DNA of 14,062 nucleotides. Origin: Glomus cerebriforme (lineage: Eukaryota > Glomeromycota > Glomeromycetes > Glomerales > Glomeraceae). Where the stretch lies: the NCBI GenBank assembly GCA_003550305.1, contig QKYT01000298.1:1-14062 (forward strand), given 5' to 3'. The notes beneath the pieces were generated by a model. That model did no database searches, was not told where the DNA came from, and saw only the letters and a list, made by a program, of their open reading frames with translations. A program made the position numbers and the translations under genes. Shown piece after piece: positions 1 through 8,102 of this stretch (positions within the stretch are counted from its first letter, which is position 1; each line of letters starts with the position of its first letter).

Positions 1-335
1 AGAAAAAATATTAAGCTCATGCAAATTTCTTCTTATTGTCCTAGTAGAAACTTGAATTTCAGTTTTTTCTTGAAATTTGTTCTTTATTTGTTCAGCTGAC
101 TGGTGACTATTAGCTTTAACAATTTTTTTAGTGCTTTTTGGTGTTCACAATTTAAAAGTCTTGGGCGGCCGCTTCGTGGTTGAGTTTTAAGCCTTTTTCC
201 TTCACAAAAGGCTTGAATAGTTCAGAGAACTGTGGTTTTAGAAAAGCCTTGCATTTTAATAATATTTGCTTTTGTAGCACCACCCTTAAAAAGGCCAATA
301 ATTTGGTTGTGTTCAGCCTCTATTAAATCAGACAT
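1..335 (-). pseudogene. Tc1/mariner transposase, N-terminal fragment, broken
   Basis: In the intact family this protein binds the terminal repeats through paired helix-turn-helix domains and cuts and pastes the element at TA sites in the nucleus. Reading begins at ATG 335-333 (MSDLIEAEHNQIIGLFKGGA). The first helix-turn-helix follows (residues ~8-48), then the hallmark GRPR linker (~residues 56-59, in PRSGRPRLL), then the second helix-turn-helix (~65-110, with the typical ...STRTIRRNLHEL ending). Two defects are visible. One is an in-frame TGA at 224-222. The other is a one-base deletion in the poly-T run 123-129, after which the family-like sequence resumes in another frame. The DDE catalytic domain is outside the window. 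The family assignment is strong; activity from this copy is excluded if the two defects are real. Confidence 0.82.
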
Positions 336-500
336 AGTGTAAAGTAGTACAAAATCCTATTTTATCGATCACATTTAAAATATGTTTATAAATAAAGTAA
401 TGTTTACATCATTGTTTACATAGGATGTAAACTAACACGTGTTAAAATTTCAGCCCAAATTATTATGTACAGTTCTGAGAATTAAGTTAAAAAATAAGGT

Positions 501-525
501 CCACTACTTTTGTCTAGGTAGTGTA
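501..525 (-). repeat. Probable outer terminal inverted repeat of the Tc1/mariner element
   Basis: Read on the minus strand this begins TACACTACCTAGACAAAAGT and continues AGTGG. The 'acAAAAGTagTGGac' core is the sort of sequence that ends many Tc1-like elements, and the outermost bases are TA. It lies about 165 bp upstream of the transposase ATG, a normal leader length. Only one end is present, so the inverted partner cannot be checked. Confidence 0.55.
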
Positions 526-583
526 GTTTTGTCAAACTATGACATTTCATCATTTTGTCTATTTGCTAAACCCTTTAGTTTCA

Positions 584-877
584 CTAAGCAATCTTATTTA
601 GGCTGAAAATATCAGACTTTAGTTCTAATATTTCTTTTTCTGAAGTATTTTCAAGGTATTCTATCTTTCTATTGAGATTTTAGATTTCTTGCTTATATTA
701 AATATAATTCTATTCCAGTTGATTAATTCAACTTTCATTCTAGTAAGTAATATCTACCATTTCACCTTTATTTGCAATTCATTACAAAGATGATAATTTT
801 TCTCTTCTAGCTCAGCTTTATATTCTTCACATGTTTTTCTTTATCTTAGATGAGATCTCTGAAATGCTTTTTTTTTT
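584..877 (-). pseudogene. Coiled-coil protein remnant
   Basis: I do not recognise a named family. On the minus strand an open, Glu/Lys/Leu-rich frame runs through CEEYKAELEEKNYHLCNELQ. It crosses at least one in-frame stop and then shifts frame to continue as NRKIEYLENTSEKEILELKS and ending FSLNKIA with TAG at 586-584. The spacing of hydrophobic residues is that of a coiled coil. It lies just outside the Tc1/mariner end and may be the sequence into which that element landed. It could be part of a larger multi-gene element to the right, but nothing proves this. Confidence 0.38.
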
Positions 878-1020
878 GTGATTATAAAAGAGAATCAGAA
901 TAAGCTAACTGCAAATTATAATAGATCCTAATAAGGCTTGTAGTATATAATGGAATCTTATTCTATAAGAAATATATTATTAACCTACTGAATATTTTTT
1001 TAACCCTAAATCTCTAAGAA

Positions 1021-1995
1021 ATATGTGTAAAAAAAGGGTATTGATTTAGTCTTTAAGCTGTGAAAAAATGGTTAAATCAATAAAAATCATACCAAATTTA
1101 TAAGTACCATTCTAAGCACATTTTAAGATTCAGCTATGGGTGAATAATATGACCAAATTATGTCCATTAATGCAATATATTATTCCTGACTCATGATTAT
1201 TACAAAGGTAAGACTTATAAAATAATACTTAATGTAATAAATTGTGTCTCAAGATTCAGTTTAAAGCTTCAGTTTCACTTAGGTCAAAAAGTATCTGTGA
1301 AGTTACTAAGGCATTTGGAAGAATATATAAGAGTTGAAATAATTCATTGATATACCTAGCTAAATGGCTAAAACTTCTATAATATAATAATGGAAGAAAA
1401 TGGATAGCAAGAGCATAATGTAATAATTCAAGTAATTAGTCCATATAGCCATCATGAAACTGCAATTGTAAAGCGTTTCAATCAGACACTCTTGAAAATT
1501 CTATATAAGATCCAGTATGCTATTGAGTTTATATCTTCTGATTTAAAATTAATAAGAGCATGGGTTAGGTATTTGCCAAAAGCTATTGATTATCTGAATA
1601 ACTATTCTATATATTTTATTAGAGAATCAGATTCTTCAAAATGGAGATTAGCATCTTCAATGGATATTTTATTAGAAAAAGTCAAGTTCAGACTATCTGT
1701 AAAATCTAAGTATCCTGTTGAAAGAATGAAAAAAACCTTAAAGAAAAGTAATACTATCCATTATCTTCTTGCTAATGTGAAATGAAAAGAAGATATGGAA
1801 AATCAAAAATGCATAACTAATTCTATATGGTTACCTTCTATTTATAAAATCTGAAAAATTGTAGTGATGAAGAATGAACAAATTTTATATTATCTTAAAA
1901 GTAATGATGATAAATATGCCTCCAAAAGAGCATTTATAAAAGAGGAGCTAATGTTAATATCTAATTTAGAAAAAGTTGGGTATTTATATCAAAGT
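1021..1995 (+). pseudogene. rve-type (polinton/retrovirus-like) integrase, degenerate
   Basis: The intact family inserts element DNA into chromosomes with a DDE catalytic core. One frame carries the family from an N-terminal helical segment (AVKKWLNQ, 1057-1080), through the core (ILFLTHDYYKGKTYKIILNV, 1177-1236; SRF, 1249-1257; HHETAIVKRFNQTL, 1450-1491; AWVRYLPKAIDYLNN, 1558-1602), to a C-terminal segment (ITNSIWLPSIYKI, then ILYYLK...KRAFIKEELMLI, ~1819-1960). There are 12 in-frame stops (1042, 1054, 1081, 1141, 1150, 1168, 1348, 1357, 1369, 1405, 1783, 1852) but no frameshift over ~960 bp. The first catalytic Asp is read as Asn (1174) and the catalytic Glu as Lys (1471). Weak continuation may exist upstream to ~960. 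The two zinc-ribbon/endonuclease and ATPase pseudogenes follow on the same strand. The family call is strong; the polinton rather than LTR-retroelement origin is an inference. Confidence 0.85.
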
Positions 1996-2041
1996 ATATT
2001 ATTTATACATTTTATTTATACTTTTCTTATCAATAGATTAA

Positions 2042-2542
2042 GTTATTGATTATACCAGAAGATGTAATGGTTAATGTCTAGAAAGGACTAGGCAAATAAA
2101 TGGGTATAATGTATATCTTTGGTCTTGCGAGAATGGTATATACCAGTAGAAATATCCATTAAAATTTATAGTAAAAAAATTTGAATAGTGTCTCTTATGT
2201 TACCATACATGGTGTTGATATATTTTTGAGGATCTGCTAGGTAAGAAATTTTCATCATGCAGGCTTAAATTCTTAGATGAATTACACTTGAATAGTTATA
2301 ATGAGAAATTGTATCTTTCTTTCAAATACCAAGAATTCTAGCATTATCATCACAATAGCTTGTATTACAGAGATAGTGAAAATTTAAAAACACAGAAATT
2401 ACATAATCAGAAAAAGCAGAATATTTGCAAGGATCAAGATATATGTTTTATTGAAGTACTTTATATATGTGACCTTTTTTCCTATATCAGACATATACTA
2501 ATTGAGAAAAGATTTTTGGATAAAGCGAAGTCTAACTCTTAA
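2042..2542 (+). pseudogene. Zinc-ribbon plus restriction-endonuclease-fold (VSR-like) protein, degenerate
   Basis: A single frame (position 2 mod 3) holds the remnant. It starts with a treble-clef/zinc-ribbon-like module: NG*CLE, then YLWSCENG (W-x-C-x-x-G, 2114-2137), then CLLC (2189-2200). An endonuclease-like domain follows: [38 protein letters not shown] (~2219-2332), HYHHNSLYY, and a C-terminal part with [19 protein letters not shown] ending in TAA 2540-2542. In related proteins as I remember them, a Glu, an Asp in an 'LDgyn' motif and a Glu in 'FEyqG.QH' line the active site. Here the first Glu (2228) remains, but the Asp is read as Asn (2291), the second Glu as Lys (2324), and the Gln before His is a TAG (2339). 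Other stops lie at 2072, 2147, 2186 and 2216. No frameshift is needed. The likely role is nucleic-acid cleavage. The family call rests on motif memory. Confidence 0.62.
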
Positions 2543-2547
2543 AAGTT

Positions 2548-2613
2548 CACATGATTTTGGATGACCTAAGGTTACTGAAATTTCTTGATATTTTTAGTAT
2601 ATCATTAGTAATA
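2548..2613 (+). repeat. Dispersed repeat copy A (similar to 4707-4772)
   Basis: The stretch beginning CACATGATTTTGGATGACCT resembles the stretch at 4707 beginning CATGTGATTTTAGATGAACT. By eye they share roughly two thirds identity over ~65 bp, with matching 'agYatatcat' 3' parts. It fills the gap between the endonuclease-like and ATPase pseudogenes. It may be a fragment of a short interspersed or MITE-type repeat. Confidence 0.4.
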
Positions 2614-2702
2614 GTTAGTTTGACATAAAAATAAAAAAACTTGAGTCAGTTGATAGGCTTGTATATCACATCAACAAGATTAAAGATACTTAAAAATATA
2701 AT

Positions 2703-3260
2703 AGCCATATCAATAATGATAATTTGCTATTAATTGGTCACTAACTCAAGAAGCTAAAATATTTATATCTCAAATCGACTTACCAAATAATTGCTAATAG
2801 TCTAAAGTTACATCATAAAAATATTTTATTCTGAGCTTTAAAGTTTAATAAAATTTCCAAGGTAAATTCATTTTCTTTGAATAAGAGTATAGTAGTTATA
2901 TTCAAAAATATATATGCTGATCTAAAGAAAGTGTAAGAGAAAATTATTTCTTATTTCATCAAAGGGTGTCATTACAATGTCAGTTTGATATATGTATCAT
3001 AGAGTTACTTTGACTGCCTAAAAATAATATGAAAAAATATTATATATGTCTATTTGTTTAACAGATTATACATCACAGATAAAATAGTCAGAATTGTGCA
3101 TTAATATGCTAATAACTGGTATAGTATGATTAAGATTATTGATAAGCATTTATATGAGCATAAATTCATTATTTTTAATTTAACTATACCTCACGAACAT
3201 TCACATAGAATATATATTAATTGGAATATACCAGTTATTAGTGAAAGTTTAACTTCATAG
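2703..3260 (+). pseudogene. A32-like DNA-packaging ATPase (FtsK/HerA fold), C-terminal part, degenerate
   Basis: Enzymes of this type pump DNA into capsids in polintons, virophages and large DNA viruses. One continuous frame (0 mod 3) ends at TAG 3258-3260. Visible features are a Walker B-like stretch SIVVIFKNIYADLKKV (2886-2933), KIISYFIKGCHYNVSLIYVS (2940-2999), SYFDCLKII (3003-3029), KNIIYVYLF (3033-3059) and IVRIVH (3084-3101). The layout hydrophobic strand-acidic pair, then G-R-H, then S-x-I-Y-x-x-Q-x-Y, then I-R-x-N is the A32 pattern. Here the Arg of GRH is Cys (codon TGT, 2967), and three expected Gln/Arg positions are stops (TAG 3000, TGA 3030, TAA 3102). Further stops lie at 2742, 2832 and 2934. 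I could not see a convincing Walker A; the 5' part before ~2760 is obscure. The Walker B acids also look changed (K-N). Confidence 0.58.
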
Positions 3261-3566
3261 ATGTCAGCTCTTTTTTTATCTCCCATACCACATTTTTAGA
3301 TTCTTGATCTCATAGCACATTTTCTTATTTGCATTAACCCATTTTTTATACTGTAATTCTTTTCTATGTTATATATAAATTTCTCAAAAGTTTATCTATT
3401 ATAATTGAGTAGGTATTGGTATAGCACTTTAAGCTCATTCATAACCTAACAATTATTCTCTTCTTTATGATTACAGGCAATTTTATTAGTTTGGATTCTA
3501 CTATTTATAATGTTATTAATATAAAATATTACTGCGCTGATTTACTGTGCCATACTGTGCCACTCT
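3261..3566. other. Intergenic AT-rich stretch
   Basis: I see no convincing coding signal on either strand here. The only structure noted is a perfect 10-bp tandem duplication, TACTGTGCCA, at 3543-3552 and 3553-3562. Confidence 0.5.
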
Positions 3567-3636
3567 ATGATCGTGATTTTTATGATCACAGTAATCTTAA
3601 TAATAGTAGTGATATTAATGATTTTAGTGATAGTTA

Positions 3637-3775
3637 GAATAGTTAAGATATTTAATATATTTAATTTCTTTATTATATTTATTATATTTAACATATTTAT
3701 TATATTTATTATATTTAACATATTTATTATTTTTATTATATTTATGATATTTTATTATATTTTATTTTTGTATAA
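3637..3775. repeat. AT-rich tandem repeat, including a 27-bp unit
   Basis: The block is built from variants of TATTTATTATA. A 27-bp period is clear between 3667-3693 and 3694-3720, each ending TTATATTTAACA, with a degraded third copy from 3721. The open frame through this block (3567-3830) would encode an Ile/Phe/Asn-only repeat and is explained by composition, so it is not called as a gene. Confidence 0.8.
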
Positions 3776-3779
3776 ATAT

Positions 3780-4074
3780 TTTAAGAATTTTATTAAGTTC
3801 TCCTCAGTTCTTGTAACTTTAATTGAATAATAAAATATCTTTTACCTCAAAAATTACTATACTGTTTACCAATTAAAGAACGAACTAAAACTCAATAAAC
3901 ATAAATTATTGTTACCTCTATCATTATAAACTTAATTAATTTTCTATTTTGAACTTAAAGAATAAAAGTTAAGATAAAGGAATCAAGAGAATGATTAAAC
4001 ATAATAATGTATATATATAGTAATGCTAAAAATGCATTACATTCTGGTTAGCTTCAAAGATGCAATATTTTTTT
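3780..4074. other. Intergenic AT-rich stretch without recognised features
   Basis: I found no gene-like reading, repeat or RNA structure that I would defend in this stretch. Confidence 0.45.
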
Positions 4075-4329
4075 CTAAATCATAATTTTGTGTTTTTGAT
4101 TTAATGAGTTTGAATAAACCTCTAATGTATGCTTCAAATAGAATTCAATTCATTCAGATTTCTCAGAAATAAATTCTAATGAGACAGGATTTTTAGAATA
4201 ATACAAAAGTCCTTGGTAAGCTTTTTCAATAAGACTTTTAGGTAGTCTATTGATAATATGTTTATAGTCTAAATGGAATATTTTATTAGGTATAGTTTTG
4301 TGCAAAAAAAAAGTTTGCACGTAAGAAAT
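4075..4329 (-). pseudogene. Unidentified coding remnant
   Basis: I do not recognise this protein. On the minus strand 59 codons are open (4329 down to 4153): VQTFFLHKTIPNKIFHLDYK, then IINRLPKSLIEKAYQGLLYY, then SKNPVSLEFISEKSE. After a TGA at 4152-4150 the same frame continues IEFYLKHTLEVYSNSLNQKHK to TAG 4077-4075. The amino-acid mix is varied and not simply AT-composition filler, and it reads through one stop, as in the neighbouring pseudogenes. It lies directly downstream of the coiled-coil remnant on the same strand and could be part of the same original gene. A plus-strand frame at 4273-4464 overlaps it, so which strand was coding is not settled. Confidence 0.3.
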
Positions 4330-4464
4330 TTACTCATAGGTCATAGCATTAAAAGCTTTTATTTTACTAATAAATTTATACGTCAATATCATAATATATC
4401 TGAAAGATTAGCTAGAAATATTAATTTTGTGACTGAAAAATATGTAACTTTAATCATTAATTAG

Positions 4465-4659
4465 TTAACAGTTTTTATTATATGATACAAATATTAAATT
4501 TTTTATTAATTTAATTTGCAATTGCTTATTTTTCAATTTCACAACTTTAGCCTTAAGCTCAATATTTTTAGTTTTAATTTTATTATTCTTTATCTCAAAC
4601 TTAATAATGTATCATTTTATTGAATCAGTCTCATTGGGAACATCTATTTCAGATTGCAT
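4465..4659 (-). pseudogene. Short coiled-coil protein remnant
   Basis: Reading starts at ATG 4659-4657 (MQSEIDVPNETDSIK). It crosses one TGA (4614-4612) and continues with Lys/Glu/Leu heptads (IELKAKVVKLKNKQLQIKL) to TAA 4467-4465. The pattern is a coiled coil like those at the start of many expanded protein families in mycorrhizal fungi, as I recall. No function can be assigned. It lies just upstream of the unidentified minus-strand remnant. Confidence 0.4.
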
Positions 4660-4706
4660 GCTTGTATAATATAGTATTAGTATGTTAATATTCAAAAATA
4701 AAAAAT

Positions 4707-4772
4707 CATGTGATTTTAGATGAACTCAGTTGCCAAAAAAAATTTTTTATTAATAATAGCATATCATATAAT
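4707..4772 (+). repeat. Dispersed repeat copy B (similar to 2548-2613)
   Basis: Starts CATGTGATTTTAGATGAACT. It is diverged from copy A mainly by substitutions and small A-run length changes. See 2548-2613 for the comparison. Confidence 0.4.
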
Positions 4773-5220
4773 ACGAAAATAAAAATATATATATCAAATC
4801 TCTATTCTATAAATTTTTGGAAATTGGAGGAACTATTACTACCATTTCATTAAAGCTATGCTTACTATTTCCAGAATCAGAATTATATAATACTTTATAG
4901 ATTGAATATGCAATAGCTATTTTTAAAGTCATTAAAGCATGTATAAGCGAGTATATAGTATTTGGTGAAGTCATATGTAATAGAATTGTTACCTCACTCC
5001 TCTATTAAACAGTACTTGTAAATACCTGATTCTTTTCATATAGCATAAAGTTTTATAATATCACTTAGAAATCAATAAAGCAGAATATGAACAATTTATG
5101 AATATATAAAAAAATAGAGGTAATTTATTTGTATCTGTGATATTGATAGTAAATATAATAAGATTCTGCCTCTTTGATAGTTAGTTAAATATCTTTTTAA
5201 GCTTTAATATATTTCTCATA

Positions 5221-5228
5221 ATGTTGAT
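5221..5228 (+). repeat. Left target-site duplication of the MITE
   Basis: ATGTTGAT immediately left of the element; identical to 5385-5392. Confidence 0.8.
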
Positions 5229-5384
5229 TATAGATGCCACCCAAATCCCAAAATCAATTTGGACATATAGTAAAATCCCAAATTATTTTGGCACTTTACT
5301 TAATAAATTACATATAAACTAAATGAATTTATACATTCCAAATTATATTTATGATATTCCAAAATAATTTGGATGGCATCTATA
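5229..5384. mobile_element. 156-bp MITE with terminal inverted repeats and 8-bp target duplication
   Basis: The ends are perfect 11-bp inverted repeats, TATAGATGCCA (5229-5239) and TGGCATCTATA (5374-5384). Identical ATGTTGAT flanks (5221-5228 and 5385-5392) form the target duplication; three more matching bases make the duplication ambiguous between 8 and 11 bp. Inside, CCAAATTATTTTGG (5278-5291) is the exact reverse complement of CCAAAATAATTTGG (5359-5372), and related CCAAA...TTTGG motifs sit at 5248-5262 and ~5338. No coding capacity is present. An 8-bp duplication suggests hAT mobilisation; 9-11 bp would suggest MULE. It interrupts the minus-strand pseudogene, whose frame reads through if the insert and one duplication copy are set aside. 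Confidence 0.88.
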
Positions 5385-5392
5385 ATGTTGAT
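5385..5392 (+). repeat. Right target-site duplication of the MITE
   Basis: ATGTTGAT immediately right of the element; identical to 5221-5228. Confidence 0.8.
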
Positions 5393-6395
5393 AGAATTCT
5401 ATTAATTTTTTGTAATTACGAATCTGCTTATTTTGACTGGAATTAGGTCTACCAGTCTTAAGATAAACAATTTCAAGTTCAGCATTTTTTTTCTAGCTAA
5501 ACTACTATTATATAATCAGCTCTTAAGGCAATTTTATAAGAATCTTTTCATATAGCACTAGCTGAACTTTCTTTTTCATTCCTTAATTTAGAAAACATTA
5601 ATTATAGCAAATAATATAATAGAGTGTAATGTAACTTTTTGAATTAAGTTTACCATATGTCTTATACTATCAGGTTTTCTGGTAAATTACTTATCACTAT
5701 ATTTAATAATGGCACAAGCATCTCATAAACATATGATTTTTCATTTATCAATTTCTTTTTCTTTATATATGCTTCATATTTTGGCAATTTTTAAACCTTA
5801 AGCCTATAATTATTTATTAGTTAATGAGCAAAGTAAAAAAATTATATAAATGAATTTTGACTACATTGATTCTAATATCTGTTTTATTAGATCTTGCAAT
5901 TTTTTGGACTTATCCAACCATTTTTTATAATTAATATTACCCAAAATTTTGTTCATATTAATTTTTGATTCTTCATTTTGGATAAATTCTTTATAAGTTT
6001 TCATTATAATATGATTTTATTTTAACTTATATTTTTGAAATGGTTCCTTAAAAATATCACAAACTGATCTAGATATATCTATAAATAATTCTGACTTGAT
6101 ATTTAAAATACTTGAACAGATTAGATAATCAAATCCAAGATTCTCTACATTTATTTTCTCAAGTTCTATTTCTATTCTCTCTTATATAGTTTTCTTATAA
6201 CTAGCATTCTTACTTATACACTGTCCAACATCATGCTTCAAAGATCATAAATTTGCATTTGCATCTTCATACCAGACTTCAGTATTAATTACTAATACTT
6301 TTATTTCTGAAAAAAAATATAGATCTTCAAATGCAGTTGCAATCTAAAATTTAGTTAAAATTAGTTTTTTAAGACTTCAGTATTTGATAAATACA

Positions 6396-7104
6396 TTAAA
6401 TTTTATATCACGGGATCAGATTAGATTTCTATTTTTACAGAATTTCAAGTATTAGCAAATGTTTGATATATAGTATAGTTACTATTATGTGAAAAGTAAT
6501 TATATTATAATAGACACTAACCCTTTGCTATTAATTATACTATACTAGAAAACCTAAAAAATATGTGACATTATATTCATATATTTGTTATAATTACTAG
6601 TGTTTATTACTTTACCCATTTTTCCAATTTTTTTTCAGTACCAAAACTTTAAAGTTTTTTTATCCTTTTAATATTTTTTGAATAAAGAAACTTATCTTAA
6701 AACTCGTTTCAAAATATTTTCAAAATTTTCTACTTTCTTTTCGAGAATACCTGTCTATTCACCTTACTCTACTCATATAAACAGCATTATGAAAATTCTG
6801 ATGATATTAAGAAATTCTTTTATTAAAAGGAATTTTTCCATATTTTGATAAAATAAAATATTAAATATTAGTATAAAAGTTGCTAAGCAAAGTAAAAATA
6901 AAATAAATTTTAATAATTTTTACTATACTACCCTATTAAATATGTTGCAATTTTTCTATTCACATTTTTGAGTCTGAGTTCATGTTAGGGTCAAAGTAGA
7001 AAAATATGTAATAACTTATATGATAAAATTTATATTTAAGAATAAGAGCATATAGAATATATATTGAAAATCTCAATATTTACAAAGATGTTAAGAATAA
7101 TGCA
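6396..7104. other. Intergenic AT-rich stretch
   Basis: No gene, repeat or RNA structure is convincing here. Short coding-like peptides occur in several frames around 6710-6840, but none is longer than ~30 codons or resembles a known motif. Confidence 0.45.
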
Positions 7105-7272
7105 TATACTCTTTTTTTACTTATTCGACCGCAGAAAAACCAACAATATTATATAATATGTTTAGATTGGAATGGATTTTGTCAAAGAGCCTATCCTTCT
7201 AGAGGAAAAAAATTCAAAATATTTTGGGAAATCAATTTCTTATGTGCGAAAATTATTTTGTTATACAAATAA
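7105..7272 (+). pseudogene. Short coding-like island, unidentified
   Basis: The frame with TAA at 7270-7272 is open for about 55 codons and includes CLDWNGFCQRAYPSRGKKFK followed by IFWEINFLCAKIILLYK. Its content of Trp, Cys, Gly, Arg and Pro is unusual for chance translation of such AT-rich DNA, which hints at a real ancestral exon. I cannot name the family. A second frame overlapping it (7224-7424) is mostly hydrophobic and AT-driven. Confidence 0.25.
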
Positions 7273-7753
7273 TAGTTGTACTCATACAAATGATTTGCAG
7301 TATATCACTATTATATTATATACACTTTAATGAGAATCAGAAATATGTTTATTTATATCATATATACCTACATGCATTGTGGCAGAATGAAAATAAAAAA
7401 CAAAGTATATATATGAATAAATAAATATATTTTGGTATAGAGTAGTAAAAAGATATTATAGATTTTAAGTTATTTTATAATAGTTAATACAACATAACAA
7501 TTCAAACAGAAACTTTTATGAAAAATCAATACTTTCATATGATATCTTATCTAATCATCATCTTAACTGATACTGTCTAGCACTATATATAATACTCTGA
7601 ATCTTATACAAAAAACCTGTTTTAAAAATTGAATAATACCCAAAGGTACTTTATTAGATACTGAGTATTATAGATTGTAGAATACTATAAGTGAAGATAT
7701 TATACTACAGAGATATTTTGTAACACTTATTTATACTATATGACTGATTTTAA
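7273..7753. other. Intergenic AT-rich stretch
   Basis: Nothing supportable was found apart from the tail of a hydrophobic AT-driven open frame ending at 7424 and a small hairpin-forming AGTATT/AATACT pair near 7664-7686. Confidence 0.4.
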
Positions 7754-7933
7754 AATAAAGTAAAAGAAATAAATAACAGAAAAAAAGTTATTGAAGAAAA
7801 TGAAATTAATAGTAAAAATGAATTAGAAAATAAAAATGATGATGAAAGTGAATTGGAAGATAAAAGTAATGAAAGTGAATGTAATGAAAGTAATACAATT
7901 ATTACAAAGAAAATAAAAATTAATCATATTTAA
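7754..7933 (+). other. Acidic Asn/Glu/Ser-rich open frame, possible C-terminal tail of a lost gene
   Basis: Fifty-nine codons are open to TAA 7931-7933. They encode KVKEINNRKKVIEENEINSK followed by a run of Glu, Asn, Asp and Ser and ending TKKIKINHI. There is no credible ATG at the start, so it would be a terminal exon or a remnant. GAA/AAT/GAT-rich DNA can produce such a frame by composition alone. Acidic low-complexity tails are, however, common at the ends of fungal transposases and gag-like proteins. No function is inferred. Confidence 0.28.
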
Positions 7934-8102
7934 ATTTAAGGAAAAATGTATTAAATGTAGATTGGTATGACAAAAAAAATAATAATTCAATAATTTGTAT
8001 TATCAAATTGTAAATAAATAAATTTTCTAAACTTTGCATTTTGCAATTTAAATTTGATTAAATTTATTTATTATAATATAGTAATTAATATTTAAATTTA
8101 TT

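Larger units (their letters stand above)
1..525 (-). mobile_element. Tc1/mariner transposon, 5' part only
   Basis: This is the 5' end of a Tc1/mariner-class DNA transposon on the minus strand. It consists of a probable outer terminal repeat (501-525), about 165 bp of leader, and the N-terminal third of the transposase (335 down to 1). The other end lies to the left of the window. The leader contains two short perfect palindromes, GTTTACAT-agg-ATGTAAAC (414-432) and TAACACGTGTTA (433-444), which could bind transposase or a host factor. The outer boundary is inferred from the terminal repeat ending in TA, the target dinucleotide of this class. It cannot be confirmed without the partner end. Confidence 0.6.
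4989..6395 (-). pseudogene. Uncharacterised protein, degenerate, split by a MITE
   Basis: The function is unknown. On the minus strand a long reading frame (~6350 to ~5860) gives TAFEDLYFFSEIKVLVINTE, WYEDANANL, ERIEIELEKINVENLGFDYL, SELFIDISRSVCDIFKEP and YKKWLDKSKKLQDLIKQILE. It is broken by a few stops. Lower down, in shifted frames, are KLPKYEAYIKKKKLINEKSY, LVPLLNIVISNLPENL, ESSASAI*KDSYKIALRADY, then ELEIVYLKTGRPNSSQNKQI, and, across the inserted MITE, KLIEFYQHYEKYIKA. The order 'pil...lp', 'E..S.AS..R', 'R.D.i', 'E...e.gRp' and 'K..D..KL' recalls an expanded uncharacterised fungal family with a nuclease-like core. That resemblance is from memory. It ends near TAA 4991-4989. Stops and at least two frameshifts show decay. 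Parts at either end may belong to separate genes. Confidence 0.45.

Noticed and set aside
1001..1012. Telomere-like TTAACCCTAAAT
   Set aside because: It is a single occurrence, not an array.
3109..3241. Perfect 15-bp inverted repeat (CTAATAACTGGTATA / TATACCAGTTATTAG) that looks like a 133-bp MITE
   Set aside because: The ATPase-like reading frame runs through both arms and the interior without interruption, and no target duplication flanks it; probably a chance palindrome in coding sequence.
3567..3830. 87-codon open frame
   Set aside because: It encodes only Ile/Phe/Asn-type residues from AT-rich tandem repeats; it is a composition artefact.
4300..4320. Hairpin GTGCAAA / TTTGCAC around an A-rich loop
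   Set aside because: A 7-bp stem with an A-rich loop is expected by chance in such sequence; no terminator context applies in a eukaryotic genome.
4273..4464. 63-codon plus-strand open frame (…LLIGHSIKSFYFTNKFIRQY…)
   Set aside because: It overlaps a minus-strand remnant and has no recognised motif. The 'IGHS' resembles tyrosine-recombinase motifs only superficially, so strand and function remain undecided.
7224..7424. 66-codon hydrophobic open frame
   Set aside because: The composition is typical of AT-rich noise, there is no motif, and a competing frame looks more protein-like.
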